Source: Rotaria sordida (taxonomy: Eukaryota; Rotifera; Eurotatoria; Philodinida; Philodinidae). From it: a stretch of 64,000 bases of DNA. The stretch is taken from the NCBI GenBank assembly GCA_905250125.1, contig CAJNOL010000128.1, positions 178,086 through 242,085 of the forward strand, written 5' to 3'. The notes under the pieces were generated by a model. The model saw nothing but the letters and a program-made list of their open reading frames with translations. It had not been told where the DNA came from and searched no databases. The number at the start of each line of letters is the position of its first letter. Position 1 is the first letter of the stretch. The translations under genes and the position numbers were made by a program. Of this stretch, positions 25,794 through 38,592 are shown piece by piece.

Positions 25794-28222
25794 TATATAT
25801 ATTCGAATATGTTACGCAAATTTAATGAAGACTTATAATTGTATAAATTTCTAACACACTCAGAAATTGTTTTTTTCACTTATCCAAATAGTAAAAACTC
25901 TTCTAACTAAATATGTGAGAGATCAGATGTAGAAAAATTTGATTCTCTACTCACGATGTTCGTTACATATGATTGGAACCAAAAAAGAAAAAAGTAAATT
26001 GATAGTATGCATCTACTTGCATTATTCATTACGACAGAAAATGATCGAGATAAACCTTTGATCGTAAATCATTTGTATATTTTAGAAAATTTTCTTAAAT
26101 TATTTTAACTAGAATTATGTTTTGAATATATATCATATTCTTTCTCATGATTTTAGAACAACTATCCAGGAAAGAATGTTATTGGCTATTATCCAATAAT
26201 AGCTTATCGATCTTACAAGAAATAACTTTCAAAACAAATAATTTCTTATGTGCTGCTCATATTATTGCTGTTTTATATCAAGCATTGTATATTTATATTT
26301 CATGCACTTTTTTAGTTCTCACTTGCTGTTGTTATGCAACTTGTAATTAATCATATATAAAAACACCAGCAATTTAGAAAAAAATAAAGCTATCTATGTA
26401 TTATCATAGTTTTTGTATTTATTAGAAAGAAGAAAAAAACAATATATGTAAATATTAAAAATTATTGTGCTATTTTGATTGAAATTTTTTATGTTAAATA
26501 CTTTGGGTAATCTGAAAGTATCGAAATTGATTTTCTACTAATACCATATGGGAAGCTTTGAGGGAACTCTTTTGCAAATGTACTTGTAATACTAACTGTG
26601 CTCTATATTTTTTCAATATATCACCATTGTCTAACTGATATTTTTATATGAAAAAATTTCAATGGAATCGATGTACACATCTTTTATGTGAATGACGAAA
26701 GTTTTCGTTCCTTTTTTCCCAAGTTTGTACAGCACTCCATACATAACCAATACAAGTGTACATGATTAAATAATTTCAGTTTTCAACCTTGATTCTCTAT
26801 CTTTGGCATAGTCAAGTGATAGTTCACATTGTCTGCTAAAGATCTAGAAGAGATCAAGCATAGAGCACTATCCGATAAATCTGTAATCAAGACAACAATA
26901 GCAAAGTCTTTGATTCAATAATAATAGTTCTTATGATACATGTGATTCATTGCAATTATCAACTGGTGTAAGTCGTATTATCATAGAGAGAATAATTTAT
27001 AACTATCTGAAGTAAAGAAAAAAATTATGACTCATTGGATACTTTGCCAGGTAAACTGTTTTTTGACCGATTGAATGGGTTTGAATATGTATGAAAAATT
27101 CGTCTAATTTTAAACAAGAAAGATATCGATTCTGTAATTTAGTGATAATTAATGATTCCTAGTTGTATTAGAAAGGAATTAGCCGTAACTCCGGGCATAT
27201 CATTCCATCAATTAGCCAAGGAACTTTCCTTCATGTGGTTCAAAACATACAGTTCTGTTTTATTAATTTCTCTCATTAACAAAATTATGTGATGTTGAAA
27301 TCAGAAAAGTTAACGGATCAATTAATAACTTCAATATGATTACCAGCTATAATATCATTACAAGATAAAACTGATGTTATATCAGTTTACATAATTGAAG
27401 TATAGGATTCTCAAGCATGTTGATGAAATGAATAAGAAAAAAATCGATGCATCAAAAAAACCATACACGAACAGATTTTACTGCAAAATTTATCTTATCA
27501 ATTGATCATTTAATTGTACTTATTGAATTACTAGATATGCCAGAAGCATTTGCAATAACATAGGATACCTTAATAGGTATTTGACGTGAAAGTTAGTAAA
27601 AAAAACTAAACGTTATATTATTGAAAAATGTGAAGGATTATTTTAGATTTTGATGGAACAGTCCGACCATGACACTCACTGATTCCGAAAACAGTAGAAT
27701 TCAAAAATTATAGCGTTGGATGATGGGTGGTTTTTAGGAAAGCTGCACATTGCTACTATTGTATTCTCAACCGTAGCATTGTATGCACCAAAGTATTTCA
27801 AAATCGAAATTTGAGGGAAGACAACTAAAGTGAACAGTGTTGGATAAGAAGAAGTCAATCGTATGAGTTATTAAATATGTAAGATTTACGAGTAATTAAA
27901 ATTTTATAGGAATGAATTTTAGAAAGAACTTTGCTTAAGTTGATTTGAAGATATGTTATGGTCATAATCTTCACGAGTGCTATAATTCGACTCGCTGCAA
28001 ACTGCTCTACAAAATGATGTATGTATATATATGTTTTTTCAATTGAAGGAGAGTCATCAAATTCGACAGAGTCGTTTATTCTAAATTAAAATTATTAATG
28101 ATGATTCTAATATAATATTCATAGATTATTAAGAAATGTTACAGAGACAAACACAAATAAACATATAGAGTGATAAAATCTTGGTTAAGCTATTAAGTTT
28201 TATTTTATTTTATTTCTCGAAA
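25794..28222. other. gene-free interval
   Basis: No supported gene. Short protein-like snatches occur (around 26150-26300 and 27650-27860), but no frame continues and no family could be named. They may be remnants of decayed genes. Confidence 0.4.
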
Positions 28223-29352
28223 TTATGTTCGAACAAAGTGATCGACACGTCTAAATTCGTTGAGCCATTTTTGTCTTAAATTGCTTGGTAACCATTGAGC
28301 ATATTGTGACTCGTCCATTTGAATGTAGCCAATAATATCTGAATCTGTATCCAATCCGCCATTTTCTGTGAAAACTTGATCTTGTCTACATGTCACAGTT
28401 GTGCCTGATTGACCACAAACATATAAACAAAGATGACAGCCAAAATTGGCGAATTTTGGATCGCGTTGACCTAATTCTTTTTCCGCATTAGAACGAATCT
28501 CTGACATAAAGTTATAAAGAGAAGCCAGAGTCGTGGTTCGAGGATTTAAAGCCTTAACGCCAATACGTGGTGCTGGATATGTCCAAACAAGTTTAAATTT
28601 TCTTGAATTGGCGTCAAGTATTGATAGACGAACATCTTCCACTAAAGTGTGATCTGAAATTTTTTTCTTAAGACATTCATCTCGGTATTTGATGCCGTCC
28701 TGTTCTTTTGCTGTGTACCATTTAGTCATTGCTTCGTCAAATGTTCGAGCATTTCTCCATTCTTTGTTCTTTGAAGGTTCCCTGATCTTTATAAAATAAA
28801 GATAAAGATATTATCTATTATCATTTCTTCGATATTTTATCTTCAGTTTAAAAGTTTCTTTCGAAGATGTTGCAATGAAATTGCAAAAAAATATTTCAAA
28901 GTTGAAAAGAAAAATCCTCAGTTTATGTCGTACTGAACATCTTATTAATTATTCATACTGCCCTTTTTTCTACTCTCATGGAGTTCGCAAATTATTTTAG
29001 TGTTGCTAAAGTAAATAAATAGAATTACTTGTATTCTGGCTTGTTCCAAGTAGGGTATCTTGGGTACACATAAATGTGCATGCCATTTATCTGTATACTG
29101 TTGATACCATTTTCCACGATGAAAAGAAAGTATGGCTTCATTATCATATTGTGGATTTTCACGAAGAAAACAACCAATAAGTTCATAAGTTGCTTGAAGT
29201 TCAGCAGGACTGGCATTTTGTTTTGGTTTATATTGTATGACTATGAAATGAGGTCGAGGTGTCCATGTATCATACACAAGTTGAACATACTTTGGATCCC
29301 CTGCATGAGCAATCACCTCCTTTGTGTTATGACGTGAGTTACCAGTGGCCAT
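28223..29352 (-). CDS. uncharacterised protein with two HIT-like halves
   Basis: Two exons on the minus strand, 29352-29029 and 28786-28223, are joined by a 242 bp GT-AG intron in phase 0, giving 295 residues. I do not recognise a named family. The first half contains PHFIVIQYKP (34-43), a helix, then WHAHLCVP (90-97). The second half has a similar order: strand, a helix with FMSEIRSNAEKEL, then NFGCHLCLYVCG (222-233). The HAH and CHLC motifs after a helix resemble the histidine-triad (HIT/aprataxin) fold, but the full triad is absent, so activity is doubtful. There is no signal peptide or membrane segment. The start is the first ATG of an open exon. That it is a real gene is well supported by the clean splice and protein-like composition; the fold is a guess. 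Confidence 0.75.
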
Positions 29353-32300
29353 TGATATGATGATCCGATAAGAACGCCAAGTAAAGATTATGAATAGTAT
29401 ATATTGATGCGTTATATTTATATTGCTTTCTTATTGGGTTTTTTCCCAACTTTGAGGAGAAAAACATGACGCCAAGACGAAGGCAAGACTCAGTGTCGTG
29501 CAAAAATAAAGGAGAACAGAAAGAAACGCAAGAACCGTGTACCGAGCATAATGATTTGCATTGCAAATCAACACTGAGTCAAAGTATTTTTATAGTATAC
29601 TGTCATTTATGAATTTTATTGATAAATGATTTTCCTTCTATATTATCAATAAGGTTTTGCGAGATAATATAATATCAGTAATATTTGTTGTCGATAAAAA
29701 AACTTTTATTGACTGTTTATTATAACAAAATTTATTCTTTAGTAACTTTGAAAATATTCCCACATTTATATTTGTAGAACTTCTTTCGAATAAGTTTTTC
29801 TTTGGAAAACTATTTCATTTATTTATGTATGATTTCTTGTACGAAAAGAATTAAGTAGAAAATTTTTGTTTAAAATAGTTGATTTATATATATTACAACA
29901 GAGTTATCTATCAAATTAAAAACTTATAAATGATTTATTTTTGTCTAATATGATTCATCAAGACTTGTTTACTTGCGAATCATATTGACTTAGAAATTGT
30001 TAACATATACCTAAATACACAACAAATAATGATTTATATTACAACAATTCTATGATAACAACCAAATTGACATACTTTTAGCTTTTCTAACTATTGAAAA
30101 ACATCCGATTTTTTGATTGCCAACATAAAATAAAGAATAACTTTGGAAGAATGATGCATGTCAATCATAGTGATCTGTTTTCATTCATTACTTTGAAATA
30201 TGTCTTATTTTACAGGATTTAGTATGTTGTCTCAATCTTATTTAATGATTATTTATAGTTGAAACAAAATTCGAATAAGATATTTGATTAACAAGAAGAA
30301 AGTTTATTACTAATAAAATTCTAGTAATATAACAACAGGTTCATTCATTCTGAATAAACTTTTATTTTCAATAGATTTCCGATGAATTTATAATGTAACT
30401 AATAATTTTGTAGAAAATCATATTGAATTAAACATTAAATCGTATATATCTCTCTCATTTTCCTTGGCTTTGTGATCTTTAACAATAACATTTTTTCTTT
30501 CTTCGTGAAATGCTAAATACTACTAACTATAATGACATTGTTTTCAAATAGAATAATGTAACAAAAGATATCTATGCCTATCTTGATTTTATCATAGCTG
30601 TTATTAGATTTATCGACAACCTTTGTAATATTGTTGTATATTTTGTCATATTATATTCGGTTTTTCAAGAATCGATCCACTTATTTGATCGGTCATCTAG
30701 TACAAAATTCATTGGGTATTAAGATGTTTTGGTAATATCATAGTACTCACTCGTATAATTTTAGCATCTATCGAACTATATTTTGTTACTAGTTGTCAAA
30801 TCAAACGACATTCATGGATTACTATACAATGCGCTTGTCATATAGTTCTCATTGTCGCCTTTTTCTGTTTCATTGCTTTAATATTGAATTCTATCTATTA
30901 TAAGACATCATTATATGCTCTACTGTCGCTTATTTTAACTATATTTTGTATACTAACTTGTTTCAATTTGTACCAAGAATAATTCGAAAAAATTCATATC
31001 AAACACTAAGTCAGTAGAGTGATGAGTGTACAAACCTGTGTTGCTTTACTTACTAATTCTACAAATATATGTACTACAGTCAGAACTATCTTATGGTGAG
31101 CAGATAAACAGTTTTTAACAGCTGTTTTATGTGAAAGCTATCATTGTTCGATACTAAGATCGCTTGAAACCTGTACTGCCATAAGTAATTTAATAATAAC
31201 AATGAAACTATATTTATCCCTTCTCATTTATGATCATCGTTGAAAATTTAAAGAATATTTTTAAAAAGATTATTGAATTACATGTGTCTATTTTTGATAA
31301 AAATAAAAACTTGAATATTTATTATTAAATTAATAAACTTCTAGGAAAAAAGTTTAACTTTTCTCAAAATTTTGTATATTAAGATATTTTCCGATTTGTA
31401 TTGATTTAAAAATTAATTTTCTCACACATTTTTGTAATTTGTTTCGTTAAAACGATGTATCTCTATTTTTTAAAGACTATTCAACTAGATGATATGAATT
31501 TAAACCAAATACTTTTTCTTATTCCGTATAAAATTAGTTTTTTTTTACTCTACTATTAGATTCAAATGCATGTAACAATTACCAGTCATTCACAATTAAG
31601 AAAAGTATGCATATGAACACGTCAGAAATTGCATGATATTCATATTTACACGTATGAAACTTTGCATACGTGCAGGCCATTATTTTTTTGTATACATGGA
31701 CATAGAAATCTTTTTTGTACAAAACTTGCATGGAGATAGTTGAAGATTTCCACGTGCGCATGCATGGATGAACACACAGAATGCGTATCGATCGGTTCCA
31801 AAAATGCCTGAATTAATTTGTTGCATCTTGGTCTTTTACTAAAAAAGAAAAGCATGTGAAATTGATATCACCAAATACCTTTTTTGAATAAAATAGTCAT
31901 AATAATGATAAACAAAATTTTTGTTTCAAATTGAAATTTTCTTTTCAAAGTTTTTTAATGAGTCAATTTTAAATAATCTCTATATAAATTTGTGCTTTAA
32001 AAAAGGATAAATATATTTTAGTCAAAAAAATATATTCGAAAGTAGTTACGACGGATTAATTAAAGCTTATTTTATATAATGATGCTGGTGAATCTATTTT
32101 TGACGTCCTGAAAATAGATAATATATACAAAACGACCAAATTCTATGGTATTGATAAATACTGATATACAAAATGATAGATAACAAATGTAATAGATACT
32201 ACCATAATGATTCTCTAACGAAGAAAATTTGCCGAGAATGTATCCATGTCACACTGAAGATATGAAGAGTATTACAAAATATGAGTCCGAAATAAGCTAG

Positions 32301-32799
32301 TGATTATGGAATACATTATAAGATGAACGTGGTAAGTGTTTGCTTTTGTAGAACCATTCCGAAGATCTATGACATTTCAAAGATAAATACAGGAATTAAT
32401 GAATGTGTACTTTACTTATCATGATCACTATCAAAGTATTCACATGTTTTATTAAGTGCAATCATACAAAACAAAACTATATTTTTTTTAAAAGAAATAT
32501 TACAGTGTCCATTGCTTTAGAAGTGACATATAAGTAAAATTACTTCAGACTGCAATGCAGTAAAAATATCGTTATCATATTTCACGAGGTGATAATCATC
32601 AAGTACATTTCATCCTTCATGCTTTACACATTTTCATAGAGAAAATAGCAAACGAAATTTCTTATATATTGTTTGCCTAAAATGATTGAACGAGAAATAA
32701 ATTCAGGAGTAGTATGATTGTTTTTTAATTTATCAATTCTCAACAAAAATTAATGTTTATTATTGCATTCAATGAATAGAAGTCATTCGGTGAAACTAC
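29353..32799. other. gene-free interval
   Basis: No supported gene. The stretch at about 30480-31250 has hydrophobic-looking fragments in several frames with many stops. It could be an old membrane-protein pseudogene but matches nothing I can name. Confidence 0.4.
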
Positions 32800-33830
32800 A
32801 TACGATAGACGACAAAAATATTTTACTACTTTTTGTGTCTCCTATTTTATTGATAGAAGAAAAGTCGTTATTCTTATATTAGTATATTAGCATTGTAGCA
32901 GTCATGCTCTACTAGTATGCATACAGGAAACATACAATAGGTGGTTTGATTAATGAAAAATTAATAAAATATGAAGTTTTGTTAATTTTTCTTGACTTAT
33001 TTCAGTAGATAGCGGGTGAGACATAATGTTAAATGACCACGGTTTGCATTTCATTCTGTTCATCACTTAATACGTTGTATTAAAAAACAACCAAATATAC
33101 CACAAGATGCAGTATGAAGAGTTCTACAATTTACAAAGAACAGCTTATCTTATATATGCATCTTTTGTCTTGAAAATGGACAAACTTCTTTGTGACCAAT
33201 TTTCGACACTGCGAATAAGATCATTTATTGATACACGACGAATTCCTTTTCTTATTTCATCAATTAATGAATCATAATTTTAATTTTATCTCATTGCATA
33301 TTATTGTAATTGGAACTCATATCGATTGGTCTTAATTCGAACATCGATTATGGCTTTCGATATAAATCATTAACCGAAGCAAGAAGAAAAGGAATTTGTC
33401 GTGTACCAATAAATGATCTTGTACTCAGTATCGAAAATTGGTCGCATAGAAGTTTGTCCATTTTCAAAACAAAAGGTGCATATATAAAATAAGCTATTCT
33501 TTGTAAATTGTAGAGCTTTTCATACTGCATCTTGTGGTATATTTGGTTGTTTTTTAATACAACGTATTAAGTGATGAACAGAATGAAATGCAAAACGTGA
33601 CCATTTATTATACCCCATCCGTTATTTTCTGGAATGAAGCAGTAAAAATTAACAAAACTTCACATTTGATTAATTTTTCATTAATCAAACCACCTATTGT
33701 ATGTTTCCTGTATGCATACTAGTAAAGCATGACTGCTAGAATGCTAATATATTAATATAAGAACAACAACTTTTCTTTTATTAATAAAATAGAAAACATA
33801 AAAAATGGTAAAATACTTTTGTCGTCTAGT
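32800..33830. mobile_element. 1.03 kb palindromic element with a conserved peptide in both arms
   Basis: Arms of about 470 bases mirror each other around about 33310. Landmarks are AGACGACAAAAATATTTTAC (about 32808) against GTAAAATACTTTTGTCGTCT, ACTAGTATGCATACAGGAAA (about 32911) against its inverse near 33701-33720, and ACAACCAAATATACCACAAG against its inverse near 33535. Both arms encode the same peptide pattern (see findings). No transposase was recognised. It could be a foldback element that captured a gene piece, or an inverted duplication of an exon. Confidence 0.85.
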
Positions 33831-34559
33831 GTATATAGAAGAACAAATACCACAATAAATGAATAGAGACTAAAATAAAACTTATTATCGCTTTATTACA
33901 ACAAAACATCATATAATAGAATTGTTTACTTTTAGATGACTTTTATAATATAGATAGTAATAGTTTAATAGTTATAATCAATTTCTTTTGCTCGTCTTCA
34001 TACAACTCAATATGATATTTTTCATTCAAGAAGCAAATCTTTAAATGAACTACTTGCTGGTCATAACAATTTTTATTGTGTATACAGCATCAGAAATTCT
34101 CGATGGTTGGAATTTTTCATACATTACGATAAACCTAGAAAGTTGAATTAATATCTTTAGATAAATAAAAATCTTTTCATGTTACAAAACTTAAATATTT
34201 ATATAACAGATCAAGTTCAAGATCACATGTAAATTTTAATCATTTAAAGAGAATAAGAATGATTGCTTATTTCAGTGACGTACTTATGAATTTTTTATTC
34301 TTAGACAATTTATCAGTGAAACTCTTCTGAGGAATGAGAAGCTATGGGTAATTGTCCAAAGACCCATAGCTGAATACACCACTAGTTTGCTTCTTGATTA
34401 TACGTAAATGATAATTGATTAAAATGAAAAGTTTTTAATTTTAGAATAGATTTCTCATTGTTGATTGAAATGAAGCAATCAAAGAAAAAAAGAACATCTT
34501 TCAATAAAACATATGTTCATCGTATGATCAATTAGAAAAAAAAACTGTAATGATTTTCA
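33831..34559. other. gene-free interval, 3' flank of the LRR gene
   Basis: AT-rich with no supported gene or repeat. It holds the 3' end of the minus-strand LRR gene. Confidence 0.5.
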
Positions 34560-35548
34560 TTAATAAAATCTGCTTGTTGTTTCATCACTCATTGAATTTC
34601 GTCCATCATTACTTTGTTGTACACCATCAAGAATAAGAAATCCTAAAGATGAATTCTCTTGATGCCATCTATCAATAGCAATAAAACCTAATCGACAAAC
34701 TGAAAGTGGTGGATTTAATAATGGATTATCATCTAAAATTGTTGATAAATAATTATGTTCCCAATCGAGTTGTTTTAATTGAGTTAATGTACGTGGTAAT
34801 GTACGTAATCGATTTTGTCCAAGCCAAAGTGTTGTTAAACATTTCAACATCCCAATTGTATCTGGTAAAAGACGTAGATGATTATCATAGAGTAAAAGTG
34901 AACGTAATTCAGTAAGTTGTCCGATACCATCTGATAATTGACGTAATTTATTACTTGATAAATCAAGAAATGTTAAATTTCTTAAATAAAAAAATGATGT
35001 TGGTAGATCACGTATATAATTATTAGCCAAATGAATACTTTCAAGTTGTTCCATATAACCAATAGCATCAGGTAAAGCAATTAATGAATTATTTGAAACA
35101 ATAAGTACAAGTAATTCACGTAATTGACATAATTCATTAGGTAATGTACGAAGATTATTTGTATCCAATATAAGAAAACGTAATTCATTTAAACGACCAA
35201 TAGCTCGTGGTAATTCATTTAATTTAAAATCAAGAGAAGCTTCACGTGTTGGACTTAATTCTAAATAGGATATATCAGGATATGAAAAAATATCCTATCA
35301 ATAGAAAAATAAAAAAAAATTTATTCAAATTCGATTAAATAAAATTTACTTACTGAACTAATCGTATGAAGATCACGACCAGAACAATAAATACGTCTTC
35401 CATCGATTTCACTCATTGTACTGCTATTGCAATCGTCTGTTTGTTCAAAACTGGAACTTGTTGAATAATTGTCGGTTGATACTTGAATGTCACTCTCGTT
35501 TTCTTCTGTCAACTCGGATGTCCACCCACTTCTACTTGACAGCATCAT
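34560..35548 (-). CDS. leucine-rich-repeat protein (LAP/SHOC2-like LRR array)
   Basis: Exons on the minus strand are 35548-35354 and 35294-34560, with a 59 bp GT-AG intron (phase 0), giving 309 residues. The N-terminal 60 residues are acidic and Ser/Thr-rich. Then come about seven plant/SDS22-like 23-residue repeats, such as LRELLVLIVSNNSLIALPDAI, LTFLDLSSNKLRQLSDGIGQ and LTTLWLGQNRLRTLPRTL. After these is a cap-like end with NPLLNPPLSVCRLGFIAIDRW, resembling the last repeat of LAP proteins (Scribble, Erbin). No PDZ domain, kinase domain or membrane segment is present, so it is a short cytosolic scaffold-type protein. It starts 273 bases downstream of the WDR31-type gene on the same strand. 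The orthologue is not resolved. Confidence 0.85.
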
Positions 35549-35821
35549 TCAATTTCACTTTTTTTATTTCTTCATTTTTTTTTCCATCTATTAAAACTTC
35601 ATCTGTCAATCAACATATCCATTTCTTCACATATGCAATAGTTAGGATCAATTTACTACTCAAATTCACGTTTGGCTTTTAAAAAAAACGTCACCTGCTT
35701 GTTGAATTCATATAAATATTTATTAAGGTATACTGAATATAATGCAGAAAAATAATTTCTTTTTTCCATTAAGATAAAAAATATCAAGGTTATATTTTAA
35801 AAAGACTAGAAAATGTCAAAA

Positions 35822-38592
35822 TTATATTTGATCAATCAATTGTAACTGACGATTGAGTCGTTGAATAAAACTAACTTTACCATTAAGTCCACCAGTTGCA
35901 AAACTAAAGACAGAAAAAAAAATATATTAAATTTTCATGTCACTAAAAACATGTTCTTTTTTTTGTTTTCTTACTTTTGTGTATTCATTGCAATTATTGA
36001 TGTAAGTGCTGTTGCATTATCAACATCAAGTTCAGTAAGAATTGCTATGAAGAAAAAACAAAAAGTTATTCATATTTTAGTTCAATTCTATTTTTCTTAC
36101 AATTTTGTGAAACATTCCAAAGAATTGCTCGACCATCATTACTACAAGAAATTATCATTGATGCTGATTGATCAACAAAATGTCCACTATTAACTGTAGC
36201 TCTATGACCATAAAGTTCTGAGATTAATTTTCTTTGTCGAATATCCCATAACTATATAAAATTGAATTAATAATAATAATAATAATAATAATAAAGAAAA
36301 TATTTCAAACAAACTTACAGAAATTTCAGCTCCACTACCATTGAAACCATTACTTGTTGATACCAGTAAATTCACAAAAAAAAAATGAATTGAAAATAGA
36401 TAAAAAAAAACGAAAGTTCATTTGTTAACACTCACTAAGTAACGATCATCATTTGATATGTCACATGATGTTTGAATATATTGTTTTTTCGGAAATGACA
36501 CAACTTGAGTCATACTTCGAGCATCATACATTCTAAAAATATAACAAAAATTCATTCTAACCGAAATATCCAAAAAAAAACCTAATTTGACAAAATGTTT
36601 GTTCATTTTTAAAGCAGCCTGCAGAAATTTGAAAACATTAAGTTGGAATCAAAATTTTGTATTGTTTATGAATATACACTCAAAATTTCCTTAAGACTTC
36701 TGATTTAAGAGTTATGAGTCGACCTTTTTGAAGTGCGACCATTCAGGCATCACAGAACTCACTTAACAAGTCTATTTTCCATAGAAATCGGGATAATTGA
36801 CATGGCGTACCTTACCGAAATATTCATTATTAAAAAATGAATTGCAGTAAACTAATCATCAGCATACCATTTTATAGAGAAATATTTGTTCTATTCTTCT
36901 CTATATTCGAAATTATTTTCGCTTCTACTTCGAGTAAGTTTTGGCGCGCTAAAGCTCACATTCTTAATAATGTTCTGTAATCCGGTCGGATACTCGGTAC
37001 TCGAACCGACAATCAACAAGACCTAGACGTTTAAAAATACTTTACTTGAGAACAGATGATAGGAATGGAAAGTGATATTGTTTTACTAAAAGAATTCGCT
37101 TGTAATGAAAAATCATTTACAGATGATGATGATCATGAAGTAACTAAATACATGAAGACGAAAATGAATTATCAAAAAGCATTCATGTATGTATTCACAA
37201 TTATGACGTTTAATACCAACACTTCATTCTATTTCAGCATCATCAGCAATAATCAAACGTATACTTAGGGAAATCGATCAGATTTTACAAGCAGAAAGAC
37301 GCTAAGCAAAGCCTGAATTATTTGCTTTTTTTTGTTGCTGTTTATGGAAGAAGCTAAATAGTATACTTTTTTATATAAAATAAAACTTTGAAAACCATAT
37401 TGTGACTGTGAAAGTATTTGCCGAATGCCAATTAGCTTCAATCGGATATAACTATCCGGATCCGATTTCAAAAACTCGTACCTGTGCAGCATACTTATTT
37501 ATAATTTTTAAAACAAAAATTCTACAAAAATTTAAAAGTCATACTCGGAAAGAACACAAAATTCAGATACTAACTCAATATTTTCAAATTTCTGTGGACT
37601 CCTTTAAAAATGCACGAACACTTTATTGAATTAATTTTCAATAGCCCGTTTGTATTCTTTGCTAAGAATATCAAAGTATTGTTTAATGAAGAAAATATTT
37701 TGATTGATTGTTGTTTTCTTTTAGTATGACAAATAAATGAAACAAAGAAGACATTTATTCCTACTTGTTTTCTTTATCTTCGCCTGTTTGTGCTATAAAT
37801 GTTCCATCATGAGACCATTTAGCATCTGTAATCTAAAATAAAAAATAAATTTTTAGTTTTTATAGAAAATTAAAAAGAAAAAAAACTAAACAAACCAAAT
37901 TTCGTCCGATCATAATTTTTTTTAATATTTGACCAGTTTTTGTATCCCAAAAAATAATTTTATTATCGCGACTTCCACTAACCAAAATTGAATTTTCTAT
38001 TAAAAACAAACAAAATTTTCAAATATTAATAATCTTTGATAATATAAAGATTAACCTGGATTAAAGTCAATAGCTGTTACAACAAGTTCATGACCAAGTA
38101 ATTTTTGTACAGGTAAATCAGAATTTATATTCCAAAATTGTATAGTTCGATCACGTGATGCACTTACAAATAAATTTACTATATGTCCATATAAAACTTT
38201 CACAACATCATGTTCATGACCAGTCCATCGACGACGAATACGATGATTAATAAAATCATATAAAACTAATGTCTATAATAAATAATAATTATTTCAAATT
38301 TTTCAAATAAATATTTATTATTATACTCGATCTTGACTACCAGATAAAATAGTTGATGTATCAACAGGATAAATATTTAAAACTCCATCTGAATGAATAG
38401 CTTCACCAACAGGTATTTTTTCTCGTATTTGTGTTGAATTTCTAACATTTGTTTCGAATCTATAAATAAATAAAAAACCCGATCAAGAAGATTGTATTTA
38501 TTAGATGACTTTAATTCTTACTTTTCATTATCATTAGAATTTTTTGATGATTTTGATTTGCTTCTTTTTCGAAATAAATGTCCAAAATTCAT
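35822..38592 (-). CDS. WDR31: WDR31-type WD40-repeat protein
   Basis: Minus-strand exons: 38592-38522, 38459-38327, 38272-38056, 37996-37896, 37832-37765, 36532-36436, 36363-36319, 36251-36101, 36044-35975 and 35903-35822; 344 residues in one continuous frame. Segments such as GSQDRTLVLYD, GHEHDVVKV, SASRDRTIQFWN, GHELVVTAIDFNP, SGSRDNKIIFWDTKTGQ, YDARSMTQVVSFPKKQYIQT, SNGFNGSGAEISLWDIRQ and SNDGRAILWN follow the order of WDR31 (about 367 residues in human). WDR31 forms a WD40 propeller and is linked to ciliary trafficking. Two oddities: intron 5 is 1232 bp while the others are about 45-80 bp, and intron 6 ends in TG instead of AG. The identity rests on remembered family sequence and on the conserved SNGF-G-G insert. 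Confidence 0.85.

Noticed and set aside
30480-31250. Possible seven-helix receptor pseudogene
   Set aside because: Hydrophobic stretches occur in several frames, but no conserved receptor motif could be placed; AT-rich DNA often encodes such runs.
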